This document shows, piece by piece, positions 52,684 through 62,174 of a stretch of DNA of 64,000 nt. The notes beneath the pieces are model-generated. The model was not told where the DNA came from. It made no database searches and worked only from the letters and a program-made list of their open reading frames with translations. The stretch is taken from positions 1-64,000 of the forward strand of contig PEAM01000004.1 in the NCBI GenBank assembly GCA_002753565.1. The letters are read 5' to 3'. A program made the position numbers and the translations under genes. How positions within the stretch are numbered: the first letter of the stretch is position 1; each line of letters opens with the position of its first letter. Source of the stretch: Magnetococcales bacterium (GTDB lineage: Bacteria; Pseudomonadota; Magnetococcia; Magnetococcales; JADFYX01).

Positions 52684-55221
52684 ATGTGTCCAATTACGCC
52701 ACTATTACAAGCTGGCAGGGGGGAAGAGCCTTTAATTGATCAACACAATGATCTTGAACACCTATCCAAAAAAGTTTCATCCACCATTATGGACCAAAAT
52801 GATCAGAAGGATTCGGTATTGAGACCGGCGGCATTCAACCCGTTGGATGGCGTTGACATCCCCCTGTTAAAACAGATCACCCTGAATCTGCAAGAGGGGG
52901 TTTTTGTCCTGAATACCGAAGGACAGCTCCTTTTCATCAATGCAGAAGGGGAGCGACTGCTCGGCTGGAGCATGGCAGAACTGCTGGGTAAAAACATGCA
53001 TGACGCCATCCATTTCCAAACCCCTCAAGGGGTTAGAATTCCAGCCAACGACTGCCCGGTGCAAAAAAGTCTCATCAACGGCCAGACCTATCACGTCAAA
53101 GAGGAGACCTTCATCCACCGGGATGGACATATACTGCCGGTCTCTTTTACCGCCACACCCGTCCTCAAGCGTGGCAAGGTGGCCTATAGCGTAACAACCT
53201 TTCAAGATCTTATCCGACGTAAACAGGCAGAAAGAGAGATTAAACAGGCTCGGGACATTGCCCTGGAGACCTCTCGGCTTCGCTCGGAATTCCTGGCCAA
53301 TATGAGCCATGAAATTCGCACTCCCATCAACGGCGTCATCGGCATGACCGATCTGCTCATCAGCACCAAGCTGCAAAAAGAGCAGAGAGAGATGGCCAGC
53401 ACCGCACGGGAATCGGCCCAGGCTCTGCTGACGGTGGTCAATGATATTCTGGACTTTTCCCGTCTGGAAGGGGGAAAGCTGGATATTCAGTCTGTGGATT
53501 TTCGCCCGGAAAAGCTGGTGGGTGAGGTGGCGGATCTGCAAGGATCTCAAGCCCAGAAAAAAGGGCTGCAACTGGATCATCACACCTCAGTGAAGGTCCC
53601 TTCGTACCTGCAAGGCGACCCAGCCCGGATTCGCCAGGTGCTGCTCAACCTGGCTGGCAATGCGATCAAGTTTACCAAAAAAGGCAGCATCTCCATTCGA
53701 GCCAGAGTAGAGAAGAAGACCAAAGCCCAGGTAGTGCTGCGTTTTATGGTGACCGACACCGGAATCGGCATTCCCAAATCGGCCCGACATCGGCTTTTTC
53801 AACCCTTTACCCAGGTAGATGGCTCACGAAGCCGCAGTTTTGGTGGCACCGGTCTGGGTCTCTCCATCTCCAGCCGCCTGGTTGAGCTGATGGGGGGGGA
53901 GATTGGTTTTAGCAGCAAAAAGGGAAAAGGGTCTGTTTTCTGGTTTACCGTCCCCCTGGCCCGCACCTCTCAACAGAGCATCGACTGCCCGCAAACCATC
54001 CGAAACAATGCCCTGAAGGGTATCAAAGCTCTGGTTGTTGATCCCCATCAGATCAGCCAGACAGTCACCTTGAACCATCTTCTGGAGTGGAAGATGAAAG
54101 GAACCGCCGTCGAGAGCGGTGAAGAGGCGCTGGCCTTCCTGAAACATGAAGCGGTCATCGGCCACCCCTGCGATCTGGTCCTGATCTCCTCCACCAACCT
54201 GGACACCAGCATTGCTCTGGCTAAAACCATTACTCACGATACTCAACTCCCTCCCGCCAGCCTGCTCCTTCTCACACGGACACGGGAAAAAAAGCGCTTG
54301 GAGGAGGCTCGGAAGGCCGGTTTCATCTCTCATCTCAACCGCCCCGTATCCGGCCCCCAGTTGCAACAGTGCCTGCTCTCCCTCTTTAATCCCAAGCCGG
54401 AGGATATCTCGGAGAGGAGCTCCCAAGATCTCTCCTCTACCAGCAGTCAAGAGAGTCCACATGAGTCTGAAGGAGGAAAATCGATTCTGCTGGCTGAGGA
54501 TAACGCCATCATCCAGAAAATGGTTCAGATGCAGCTTAATCGACTGGGGTTTTCGGTACAGATTGTCGCCAACGGAAAAGAGGCGGTACAGACAGCCTCA
54601 ACCAACAACTGCTCTCTTATCCTGATGGACTGCAACATGCCTGTCATGGATGGGTATCAGGCTGCGCAGGCTATCCGCAATAAAAAAGGCAAGGGAAGCA
54701 AGCTACCCATCATCGCCATGACCGCCGGAACAGAGCATGGAGAAGAGAGCCGAATCAAAGAGTTTGGCATGGATGATTTTTTAACCAAACCCATTCAAAT
54801 CGAATCTCTTGCCGAAAAGCTCGAAACCTGGTTTCCCAAAAAGGAACACCAACCATGGAACAATGAGCGTGGCCCGGATGACGATCCGATCGAACTAAGC
54901 CGGCTTAGCGAAAATTTTGGTGATGATAAGGTAGTTATTCGTGAATTTCTTACCGTGTACCTGCGCTCCACCCACACCTTGCTCGATCAGATCAAAGAGA
55001 ATCTCATCCAAAAGGATCGTCAAAAACTCTTGGATAACGCCTTGATTCTTAAAGGCTCCAGTGCCAATATCGGCGCGGTATTCATGACCCAACTCTGTGG
55101 ATATCTGGAGCGAGAGAAAGAGGGTGAAAACTGGAAATCCATCCAACAGATTGTTGCCGAGATGGGGTCAGAACTTCAGCAGATCGAAACCTTCATCAAC
55201 ACACTGGATGCCGCAAACTGA
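52684..55221 (+). CDS. Hybrid histidine kinase with degenerate receiver and HPt lacking His
   Basis: About 845 residues with no clear membrane segment. Domains (numbered from ATG 52,684): PAS (64-176), HisKA with His209 in [14 protein letters not shown], HATPase (NLAGNAIKF; GTGLGLSI), a first receiver-like domain whose acceptor position is Ser502 instead of Asp (LVLISSTN), a normal second receiver with Asp649 (LILMDCNMPVMDG), and an HPt-like domain where ILKGSSANIG lacks the usual His (Leu787 at bases 55,042-55,044). It can therefore autophosphorylate and use one receiver, but cannot complete an internal HPt step. The start is uncertain: the frame opens at TTG 52,624, and ATG 52,789 is another option. 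Confidence 0.85.
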   Translation: MCPITPLLQAGRGEEPLIDQHNDLEHLSKKVSSTIMDQNDQKDSVLRPAAFNPLDGVDIPLLKQITLNLQEGVFVLNTEGQLLFINAEGERLLGWSMAELLGKNMHDAIHFQTPQGVRIPANDCPVQKSLINGQTYHVKEETFIHRDGHILPVSFTATPVLKRGKVAYSVTTFQDLIRRKQAEREIKQARDIALETSRLRSEFLANMSHEIRTPINGVIGMTDLLISTKLQKEQREMASTARESAQALLTVVNDILDFSRLEGGKLDIQSVDFRPEKLVGEVADLQGSQAQKKGLQLDHHTSVKVPSYLQGDPARIRQVLLNLAGNAIKFTKKGSISIRARVEKKTKAQVVLRFMVTDTGIGIPKSARHRLFQPFTQVDGSRSRSFGGTGLGLSISSRLVELMGGEIGFSSKKGKGSVFWFTVPLARTSQQSIDCPQTIRNNALKGIKALVVDPHQISQTVTLNHLLEWKMKGTAVESGEEALAFLKHEAVIGHPCDLVLISSTNLDTSIALAKTITHDTQLPPASLLLLTRTREKKRLEEARKAGFISHLNRPVSGPQLQQCLLSLFNPKPEDISERSSQDLSSTSSQESPHESEGGKSILLAEDNAIIQKMVQMQLNRLGFSVQIVANGKEAVQTASTNNCSLILMDCNMPVMDGYQAAQAIRNKKGKGSKLPIIAMTAGTEHGEESRIKEFGMDDFLTKPIQIESLAEKLETWFPKKEHQPWNNERGPDDDPIELSRLSENFGDDKVVIREFLTVYLRSTHTLLDQIKENLIQKDRQKLLDNALILKGSSANIGAVFMTQLCGYLEREKEGENWKSIQQIVAEMGSELQQIETFINTLDAAN

Positions 55222-55250
55222 TCAAAAGCAAACCAGCAGAGGACACCCCC

Positions 55251-55667
55251 ATGGACACCCCCCCAAAAAACGAGAGCGAACGCCGAATCTATTGGCTGGC
55301 TACCGCCAAAAACCATCCGCCGGAGTGGCTGGCTAGCTATGTCCACTCTCCCAAAGCGCCCTGTGCCATTATTACCGAAGATGGCCCGGCCCAACGACGC
55401 ATCCGGTGTTCAGCCTACCTGAACCATTGGGATGATGCCCCCTACTGGGCCTTTGCATTGGTCAAAAGCTATCTGGATGATGTGGGGGAGTGGCCCTTGG
55501 CTGGTATTCAAACCGAGCTGGCCCTGGCGCATCATGAGTCGCGCTTGGAGCAGGGGCAGGGGCAGAGTATGGAAGAGATTGAGAAGGCAACCCGTGAGAT
55601 CCTGTTAACCGTCAAATCGGTCTGGCCGGATGTGGATCTGATCTATATTGGTGAAGAGAAGAGCTGA
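55251..55667 (+). CDS. Hypothetical protein (138 aa)
   Basis: A soluble 138-residue protein without signal or membrane segment. It is moderately acidic and rich in Trp (IYWLA, PPEWLA, NHWDDAPYWAF, VGEWPL). GAGGA lies about 9 nt before the ATG, and the gene starts 29 nt after the hybrid kinase, so it may be co-expressed with it. No family recognised. A helical segment LEQGQGQSMEEIEKATREILL lies near the C-terminus. Confidence 0.62.
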   Translation: MDTPPKNESERRIYWLATAKNHPPEWLASYVHSPKAPCAIITEDGPAQRRIRCSAYLNHWDDAPYWAFALVKSYLDDVGEWPLAGIQTELALAHHESRLEQGQGQSMEEIEKATREILLTVKSVWPDVDLIYIGEEKS

Positions 55668-55725
55668 CCCCTGCCACCTTCGGGATACAGCCCCTCTATT
55701 TTTTTCTTCTGAACAACGTTGACTT

Positions 55726-56460
55726 TCAATGGGCTTTGGGACCCTTTCCTACCCTTGGCAACATCTGTCCATCACACCAACACTGCTGTTTTTTCACCTC
55801 TTCAGAAAGCTCCACCCCTTCGTAGAGTGGAACCTGAAAACAGTGCAGGTTGGCGGTGTATCCTTCCCGCACATAAATTTTCATGCCAGAGCGATGGAGA
55901 TGCAGCGCAACGGCCCAGAAGATGGCGACTTGAGTACGGATATGATCCAGGGTCAACTCCTGGTCAACCAGGTGACTACCCCGTCGGGCTCTCTCCTGAC
56001 GCATGGATAGCAGGGTCTCGGCAGGTGGCAGGATAAACTCAAAAACATAACGAGAGATCCAGTCTGGTGAGAGAAACCAGCTTTGGCTGGGTGGAATTTT
56101 AATCCGCTCAAAATCCAAGGTCAGGGATTGATAATCCTTCAGCCACTCGGCATCAAACACGGCAAGAGCCTGCTCCACCCCTTTAAAGGGAAAGCCCATA
56201 TGAACCTCCCGAGGTCGATAGCTCAGAGCCGGAGAGCGCCACCACTTATCCAGGGAGAGATCGACATATCCCTCCTGAGGCCAGCCGCCGATCTTTGTCA
56301 TCAGGGTGCTTTTTCCCACACCAGGAGGACCGGTAACCACCAGGTTTTTCAAGCCCAGTTTTTCGGGGAAAGACACCCCTTTGATCTCTTTCTGCTGTGA
56401 TAGCGTACCAATACCTGCCTTGGCACGATCTACCCTTGATGAAAGACAACATCCACTCAT
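55726..56460 (-). CDS. P-loop NTPase of unknown function
   Basis: A 244-residue protein with a clear Walker A motif TGPPGVGKSTLMTK (about 42-55), then DLSLDKWW and a helical C-terminal half. The motif spacing recalls small kinase-like or AAA-type NTPases, but no sensor or lid motif is diagnostic. Two cysteines at the start (GCC) and a QCWCDG end are notable. The ATG has GGAG about 9 nt ahead. It is divergent from the large HSP70-like gene across a 519-bp gap. Confidence 0.6.
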   Translation of the reverse strand: MSGCCLSSRVDRAKAGIGTLSQQKEIKGVSFPEKLGLKNLVVTGPPGVGKSTLMTKIGGWPQEGYVDLSLDKWWRSPALSYRPREVHMGFPFKGVEQALAVFDAEWLKDYQSLTLDFERIKIPPSQSWFLSPDWISRYVFEFILPPAETLLSMRQERARRGSHLVDQELTLDHIRTQVAIFWAVALHLHRSGMKIYVREGYTANLHCFQVPLYEGVELSEEVKKQQCWCDGQMLPRVGKGPKAH

Positions 56461-56979
56461 GATAAAAACTCCAAAAATCCACCCGATAGGGGCGGTTATT
56501 CCGTAATCGGATTTAAAACAAGCCTATTAAAAATCAAAGCGCATCTCTCAGACAGCGGAACATCCTGCTGACTTTTCTAGCATGCAATAATCATACCTCA
56601 CACACAGAAAAACCCACCAAAACAGTGCCAACTTCCATCCAAAACCCCTTGAAGCTGGCTATCATTAAATAAATAAACCCGATTGTCTGCCATTAAACAG
56701 CGACAAAAAGAGGAGATAAGAGGAAAAACCGCAAGAAAACGACCGGGCAAACGACACTTTTTTGACTGCTACCCTAAGATGCCGTCGGGTTATTTCTTCC
56801 GCTGACTTCATGACCCTCTTGGCCTATACTCCAACTAATCGGTGGTGTGAACCGGCAAAATCCAAAAAAAAATGACGCAACCCGGTAAAAATGGCCCGCT
56901 CCCCTAAGATAAGGGAAAAGCAACAAGGCCCAATGAGCGTAAACACCAACTTGGACTCATCTTTAGGGCTGGAGTTCCC
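56461..56979. other. Divergent intergenic region (NTPase / HSP70-like)
   Basis: This 519-bp region holds no supported gene. It has AT-rich stretches near 56,570-56,700, suited to promoters for both neighbours. Minus-strand frames here (for example 56,824-57,048) overlap the start of the HSP70-like gene and show no coding character. Confidence 0.45.
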
Positions 56980-59859
56980 ATGAAGGTCAAAAAAATCTGG
57001 TTTCGTGAAAATCGACTCATCCCCCAACTTCAACCCAAGACCGATCAAGGCCAGGAAGATAAAATCCGTGCCTTGCGTCAGGATATCCTGACACTACTGG
57101 TCAAAGAGCGGTTTATCTCCTTTGTCAAACAGCCTAAATTTCTCTTTGACAACAAGCTCAACTGTCTCTGGCTAACCCACGGATTCCAGACCAATGCCGA
57201 GGAGATGTTCAAACATCTCTCTCGCATCCAGATCTACACGTTCAAACATTGGGAGATGCCCTCAGTAGAGGAGTTGCGCTCTATCGCCAAAGAGAAAGCC
57301 TTCGAATCTCTGACCCAGTTTAAAAATACCAAGGTCTATACCGGGGAGCGGTTTGATGAGCCAAGTGGAACCTTCTGGACTGTAACCGTCGGCTCTGGCG
57401 CCACCGGCTCTTCCAACGAGATGCTTCCCATCATTCCCCTCCATCGTATTGGTCAACGGGATATTTTCTCCTTTGTGGTTGCCCACTCGCTTCTCCCCAA
57501 AGGGGTGAAGGGTGTCACAGAAAAGCTTAATAAACTTTATCAGTTAACCATGGAGTTAAGCCGCAAGGAGACCGCCACTCCACCCCCCTCCCTCAAAGCC
57601 CTCAAACAGCAACTCCTGGAGGGGGACTACATCCGGGCCAGACTGCCTGTGCTGGAAGAGTCCTATCTACACGACATGGAAAAGGGGCTGTGGGAACTCT
57701 ACCAACCGGAAAAACCCATCGGTGTCGGCTGGACTGAAGTGGAACTCAAAGAGCTTTGGGAGGCCAGAAACCCCGAGTTGGACATTCGGGATGGGGTGGT
57801 CACCATCGATTTTGGTACCAGCTCCACCGTGGTGGCCTGCCGGGAACATGGCAAAACAGCCTTGCTGCGGGTCGGCATGACCGACTTTTTCCGTAAACCC
57901 CTGCCAGAAGATTATCAAAACCCCACCATCCTGGAGTTTATCAATCTGCCCAATCTGCTTTCCGCCTGGCGAGGCGAGTCTCACCGCCCCCTGACCCGTT
58001 GGGATGATTTTCACTTTGCCCACGAGGCTCTGGCCGATTTTCGAGAGAATGAGGCCAACCAACGCATTGTCGCCAGCATGCTCACCAGCATCAAGCAGTG
58101 GCCGCTACTGGCTGAGAAGGGGCAGTCCATACGCATTACCGACCAGGTCTCCGGAGACGAAGTAGAGATCAGCCCGGAGATGACACCCGCCCCGGTACCG
58201 GGGCAGCGTCTGATCACCGGCAAAGATGACCCCTTCAACCCCATCGAACTGTACGCCTACTATTTGGGGCTGTTCATCAACAACCGCTCCAACGGCATCT
58301 TTTTGGAATATTACATGACCTTCCCGGTCACCTACTCCAAAGAGGTTAAAAGCAGAATTCTCAACGCCTTTTCACGTGGTCTGATGCGCAGCCTTCCTCT
58401 CGCCATCTCGGAAAGTGACAAGATGTCCCGTTTTCAACTCCATGCAGAGGCCTCTGAACCGGCAGCCTACGCCGCCTGCGCCCTGGGAGAGTTGGATATT
58501 GAGCCCACCCCGGACGGAACCGCCTATGCGGTTTTCGATTTTGGTGGCGGCAGCACCGACTTTGACTTCGGACTCTACCGAACACCGACAAAAAATGAAA
58601 TAAAACAGGGGTATGAGCGGGCTATCAACCATTTTGGCGCCAGTGGTGACATGTATCTGGGGGGAGAAAATCTGGTCGCCAACCTGGCTTATCAGGCTTT
58701 TTGCCAAAACCTGGAAGTGTGCCGAGAACATAAAATCCCCTTCTCCTGCCCCCCAGAAGGGGAGCGCTTTCCCGGACATGAGCTTTTTCTGGACAACTCC
58801 CACGTTGCCCAAACCAACAGCGCCCTGCTTATGGCGAAGGTGCGGCCAATCTGGGAAAATTTTCAGTGGAACGTGGAGGAGAACAAAAAACCCAAGAAGG
58901 GCAACGCAGAAGATCCCGCCCCTTTCCGACGTCTCTCCGACCGAATTGCCGATATTTTATGTCAGACCATTCAAGATCGACATTTCAGCCTCCCTCCCAA
59001 CACCCAGAGCTGTCTGCCGGGTGAGGAGCAGAGAAGTTTCGACATGGAGCTGCTCAATCGGGACCGTCAAAAGGTCAAGGTTACCCTCACCCTCGACATC
59101 AACAAGATGAACCACTATCTGGTAGCACGGGTTGGCAAGGGGATTCACCTCTTTTTTATCGCCATGAAGCAGGCCTTCACCAACCGCAATATCGATCCTG
59201 CTGAAATTCATGTTCTGATGGCAGGCAATGCCAGCCGTGCCCTGTTGGTCCAGGCGCTGTTTGCCGCCCTGGCCCAGACCCGCATGTTCAAGTGGGAACC
59301 CCCTCCAGAGGGGCTGAAAAAAAATCCAGTTCTGGAGGAGATTCAAGAGAGCATGGGCAGCAAGCAGTTTATTATTCATCGCCCCCCTCCTGGCGATCCA
59401 GAAAACCCCTACAAACCGACAGCCAAAACCGGTGTGGCCATTGGCCTGCTTCAGCTCATCCCCGGAGAGCCCCTATTGGTTATCGGCCCCAACGCCGAAA
59501 ACAGTGCCGGCGAGGCGCCGTTCCGCTTTTTTGTCGGTCGTCTGGAAAATGGACTGTTTCAACCCGCTCTGCGACAGAACGGACCCTATCAAACCTGGCA
59601 ACCTTTGGGGGTACCCACCCGAGGGACTTTTGTCCTGGTCCACTCCACCTCACCCCAGGCCGGATTGGGCGAGCTACCCCGTGGCTCTCAGGAGTTGAGA
59701 GAGAGAAGCCTGGGGTTTGGTCGGGGTTCCGAAGGAAAACAGCTCTTCATCCGAGCCATCACCCCTTCAGCCGTCGAGGTCTGTCTGGCGGACTCACTGG
59801 AGCAGATTGAAAAACGACCAGAAGAGACCACCTACCGCAACACCATAAAATTGCAGTAG
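56980..59859 (+). CDS. Large HSP70/actin-fold ATPase-like protein with N-terminal Lcl-like region
   Basis: A 959-residue protein. The N-terminal 260 residues are unlike DnaK; residues 55-155 resemble a DUF1566/Lcl-type fold (WEMPSVEELRSIA, then FWTVTVGSG). The actin/HSP70 ATPase core follows: phosphate-1 VTIDFGTSSTVVACREHG (Asp277), phosphate-2 AVFDFGGGSTDFDFGLYR (Asp520), and adenosine motif VLMAGNASRALLVQALF (744-760). The last 170 residues (GVAIGLLQLIPGEP, then beta-rich) replace a canonical substrate-binding domain. No signal peptide. GGAG precedes the ATG. The product is an HSP70-superfamily ATPase of unknown role, not MreB, MamK or DnaK. Confidence 0.78.
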   Translation: MKVKKIWFRENRLIPQLQPKTDQGQEDKIRALRQDILTLLVKERFISFVKQPKFLFDNKLNCLWLTHGFQTNAEEMFKHLSRIQIYTFKHWEMPSVEELRSIAKEKAFESLTQFKNTKVYTGERFDEPSGTFWTVTVGSGATGSSNEMLPIIPLHRIGQRDIFSFVVAHSLLPKGVKGVTEKLNKLYQLTMELSRKETATPPPSLKALKQQLLEGDYIRARLPVLEESYLHDMEKGLWELYQPEKPIGVGWTEVELKELWEARNPELDIRDGVVTIDFGTSSTVVACREHGKTALLRVGMTDFFRKPLPEDYQNPTILEFINLPNLLSAWRGESHRPLTRWDDFHFAHEALADFRENEANQRIVASMLTSIKQWPLLAEKGQSIRITDQVSGDEVEISPEMTPAPVPGQRLITGKDDPFNPIELYAYYLGLFINNRSNGIFLEYYMTFPVTYSKEVKSRILNAFSRGLMRSLPLAISESDKMSRFQLHAEASEPAAYAACALGELDIEPTPDGTAYAVFDFGGGSTDFDFGLYRTPTKNEIKQGYERAINHFGASGDMYLGGENLVANLAYQAFCQNLEVCREHKIPFSCPPEGERFPGHELFLDNSHVAQTNSALLMAKVRPIWENFQWNVEENKKPKKGNAEDPAPFRRLSDRIADILCQTIQDRHFSLPPNTQSCLPGEEQRSFDMELLNRDRQKVKVTLTLDINKMNHYLVARVGKGIHLFFIAMKQAFTNRNIDPAEIHVLMAGNASRALLVQALFAALAQTRMFKWEPPPEGLKKNPVLEEIQESMGSKQFIIHRPPPGDPENPYKPTAKTGVAIGLLQLIPGEPLLVIGPNAENSAGEAPFRFFVGRLENGLFQPALRQNGPYQTWQPLGVPTRGTFVLVHSTSPQAGLGELPRGSQELRERSLGFGRGSEGKQLFIRAITPSAVEVCLADSLEQIEKRPEETTYRNTIKLQ

Positions 59860-60192
59860 AGAGATGACATCTTTCCAAAGGCTAAAGGCAAACAACCAAA
59901 CCCAATCCTTTTATATAGAGATTTCAAACCAAATGTGTACAAAACGATTGCGGATGGGTCTGGGAAGGCATGTATGCCTTCCCAGCGGGTTTGGGCAGCG
60001 CCCAAGGTCCTAAACCCTTGGACTTTGCTTTTTTTTAAGCTTAAAAGCGTGGGGGTTTGGGGGCCTGCAAGGCCCCCAAGGTGTTAACTTTGCCTTTAAC
60101 CGTTGTCATTGTCATTGTCCAAGTTTGGTTTTAATTGGCTATACAATTGGGTTTGGAATCTCTTTTTAAGTGATGAGTGTATCGAGACTTCC
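59860..60192. repeat. Palindrome-rich intergenic repeat (copy B)
   Basis: A 333-bp gap between the convergent HSP70-like and mutL genes. It contains four hairpins in a row: 59,960-59,985 (12-bp arms), 59,991-60,005 (TTGGGC/GCCCAA), 60,002-60,021 (CCAAGG/CCTTGG) and 60,057-60,079 (TTGGGGGCC/GGCCCCCAA). The core from 60,048 to 60,080 resembles 19,618-19,654. It has the look of a dispersed intergenic repeat and may also act as a terminator. Confidence 0.65.
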
Positions 60193-62091
60193 TTACCGGC
60201 GACCAAACATCTTTTCCAGCTCCGGCAAGGTAATGGTGATATAGGTGGGGCGACCATGACCGCACTGACCGGAAAAGTGGGTGGCCTCAATCTGACGGAG
60301 AAGAGCATTCATCTCCTCCAGGGTCATGGTACGGTTGGCCCTTACCGAACCATGACAGGCCATGGTGGTCAGCACCTTTTCCAGTTGGCTGTTCAACGCC
60401 TCACTCTCGCCATATTTTTCTAAATCGGTAACCAGATCCATAATCAGATTCGCCACACTGGATGTGCCCAACAGGGCCGGCAGTTCACGAACCGTAAAAG
60501 CCTTTTCACCAAACGGCTCAACCACCAACCCCAACCTGGCCAACCCCTTCAGATGTCGGTTAAGACGATCCGCCTCAGTGGAAGAGAGCTCCAACACCTC
60601 TGGAATCAACAACATCTGGCGTTGGGGACCCGACCCGTCATGGCTACGTTTTAACTGCTCATAGATAATCCGCTCGTGGGCGGCATGTTGGTCCACCAGA
60701 ATAATCCCCTCCTGGGTCTGGGCCAAGATGTAGGTCCCGTGAACCTGAGCCAAGGCTCTCCCCAAAGGGCCGTGGGATCGAAAAAGAGAGGGCGTCGTCG
60801 TCGACTCCTCTGAGAGAGGGCGGGAAGAGGGAGCAGCCCCCCCCCACCTCTCACTGACCTTGGTAGCACCTCCACCACCACTTTTGGGACGGGATGAGGA
60901 AGAGGCTTGAGAGAAAACAGGGGCATCCCAATGGGCCGGTTGCGAAACGGCAGCAGGGAGGTCGGCTGAAACAGAGGGATTTTCGCCCAGTGCGGAGAAG
61001 GAGCTGGCGGTGGGGGGGGACCCATTGTCCTGTTGATCAATCAGAGGGTGGTGATAGGTCCGACAGCCCATTTCGGCAAGCGCTTCAGCCAACGAGCGTT
61101 TAACCAGAGAGTGGATAAAGTTCCGATGGTGAAATCGGACCTCCTGCTTGGCAGGGTGGACATTCACATCGACCTGATCGGGGGGCAGGTCGATAAAAAC
61201 CGCCACCACCGGATAGCGATCCCGTGGCATCAGATCTCGATAGGCCTCCCGCACCGCATGGGTCAGAACTTTATCCCGCACCCAGCGATCATTGACAAAC
61301 AGATGCATCGCCGCGCCACTACCTCGATGCAGAGTTGGCAGCCCCAACCAGCCAGAAACCCGAACCTGCTCTTGTTGGCAATCCAGCGTAAGGCAATTAT
61401 TGGCGAAATCCCCCCCCAGGATGGTGCCAAGTCGCCGCTCCATCTCCCGATCATCCGAGCCGATACGGAGTGTCAGGCTCTCCTTACCGTTGATAAAAAG
61501 CAGAAAACCCACATGGGGATTAGCCAGCGCCACCCTCTGCAAAAAATCGGAGATATGGGCACTTTCGGTACGCTCCGCCCGCATAAACTTAAGCCGAGCC
61601 GGTGTATTAAAAAAAAGATTGCGAACCGTAATGCGGGTTCCCGCCAACAGAACGACCCGGCTCTCCTCCAGGTTTTTACCACCCTGCAAGGTTAACTGAA
61701 CCCCATCCACCTCGGAAGCAACCCGACTCTCCAAGGTTAGATGAGAGACCGAAGCGATGGAGGGGAGAGCCTCTCCCCTGAACCCCATGGTCCGAATCCG
61801 AAACAGATCATCAACGGATCTTATTTTTGAGGTGGCATGACGCTCCAAAGAGAGCCGTGACTGGGCAGCGGTCATGCCACAACCGTTGTCGGAGACCCGG
61901 ATCAATTTTTTCCCACCCTGTTCGATACGAACCTCTATCTGAGTGGCACCCGCATCCAAGCTGTTCTCCACCAACTCCTTAACCACCGACGCAGGCCGCT
62001 CCACCACCTCTCCTGCGGCAATCTGGTTGGCCAGCACCTCGGATAAAACATGAATTTCCGGTGGCTGCAGAGAGGAAGAGGGGTTATCCAT
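60193..62091 (-). CDS. mutL: DNA mismatch repair protein MutL
   Basis: MutL links MutS mismatch recognition to strand incision. The 632-residue protein has the GHKL ATPase N-terminus (IAAGEVVERPASVVKELVENSLDAGA, DNGCGM, TMGFRGEALPSIASV) and a C-terminal dimerisation domain. That domain contains DQHAAHERIIYE, matching the DQHA-x2-E-x4-E metal site of endonuclease-type MutL, so this MutL probably nicks DNA itself, unlike E. coli MutL. A Pro/Ser-rich linker spans about 345-440. MutH is not expected. Confidence 0.96.
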   Translation of the reverse strand: MDNPSSSLQPPEIHVLSEVLANQIAAGEVVERPASVVKELVENSLDAGATQIEVRIEQGGKKLIRVSDNGCGMTAAQSRLSLERHATSKIRSVDDLFRIRTMGFRGEALPSIASVSHLTLESRVASEVDGVQLTLQGGKNLEESRVVLLAGTRITVRNLFFNTPARLKFMRAERTESAHISDFLQRVALANPHVGFLLFINGKESLTLRIGSDDREMERRLGTILGGDFANNCLTLDCQQEQVRVSGWLGLPTLHRGSGAAMHLFVNDRWVRDKVLTHAVREAYRDLMPRDRYPVVAVFIDLPPDQVDVNVHPAKQEVRFHHRNFIHSLVKRSLAEALAEMGCRTYHHPLIDQQDNGSPPTASSFSALGENPSVSADLPAAVSQPAHWDAPVFSQASSSSRPKSGGGGATKVSERWGGAAPSSRPLSEESTTTPSLFRSHGPLGRALAQVHGTYILAQTQEGIILVDQHAAHERIIYEQLKRSHDGSGPQRQMLLIPEVLELSSTEADRLNRHLKGLARLGLVVEPFGEKAFTVRELPALLGTSSVANLIMDLVTDLEKYGESEALNSQLEKVLTTMACHGSVRANRTMTLEEMNALLRQIEATHFSGQCGHGRPTYITITLPELEKMFGRR

Positions 62092-62174
62092 TCAAATAAT
62101 CCTTATGATTTCGTTAGAAAGCCAGCATGAAAAAAGAAGGAGAGGAATCACCAACCACGGCCTATCAACCCAGC

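Noticed and set aside
56980-59859. MreB/MamK-type actin or plain DnaK
   Set aside because: Length, the N-terminal 260 residues and the C-terminal region do not fit either family. Only the shared ATPase core motifs match.
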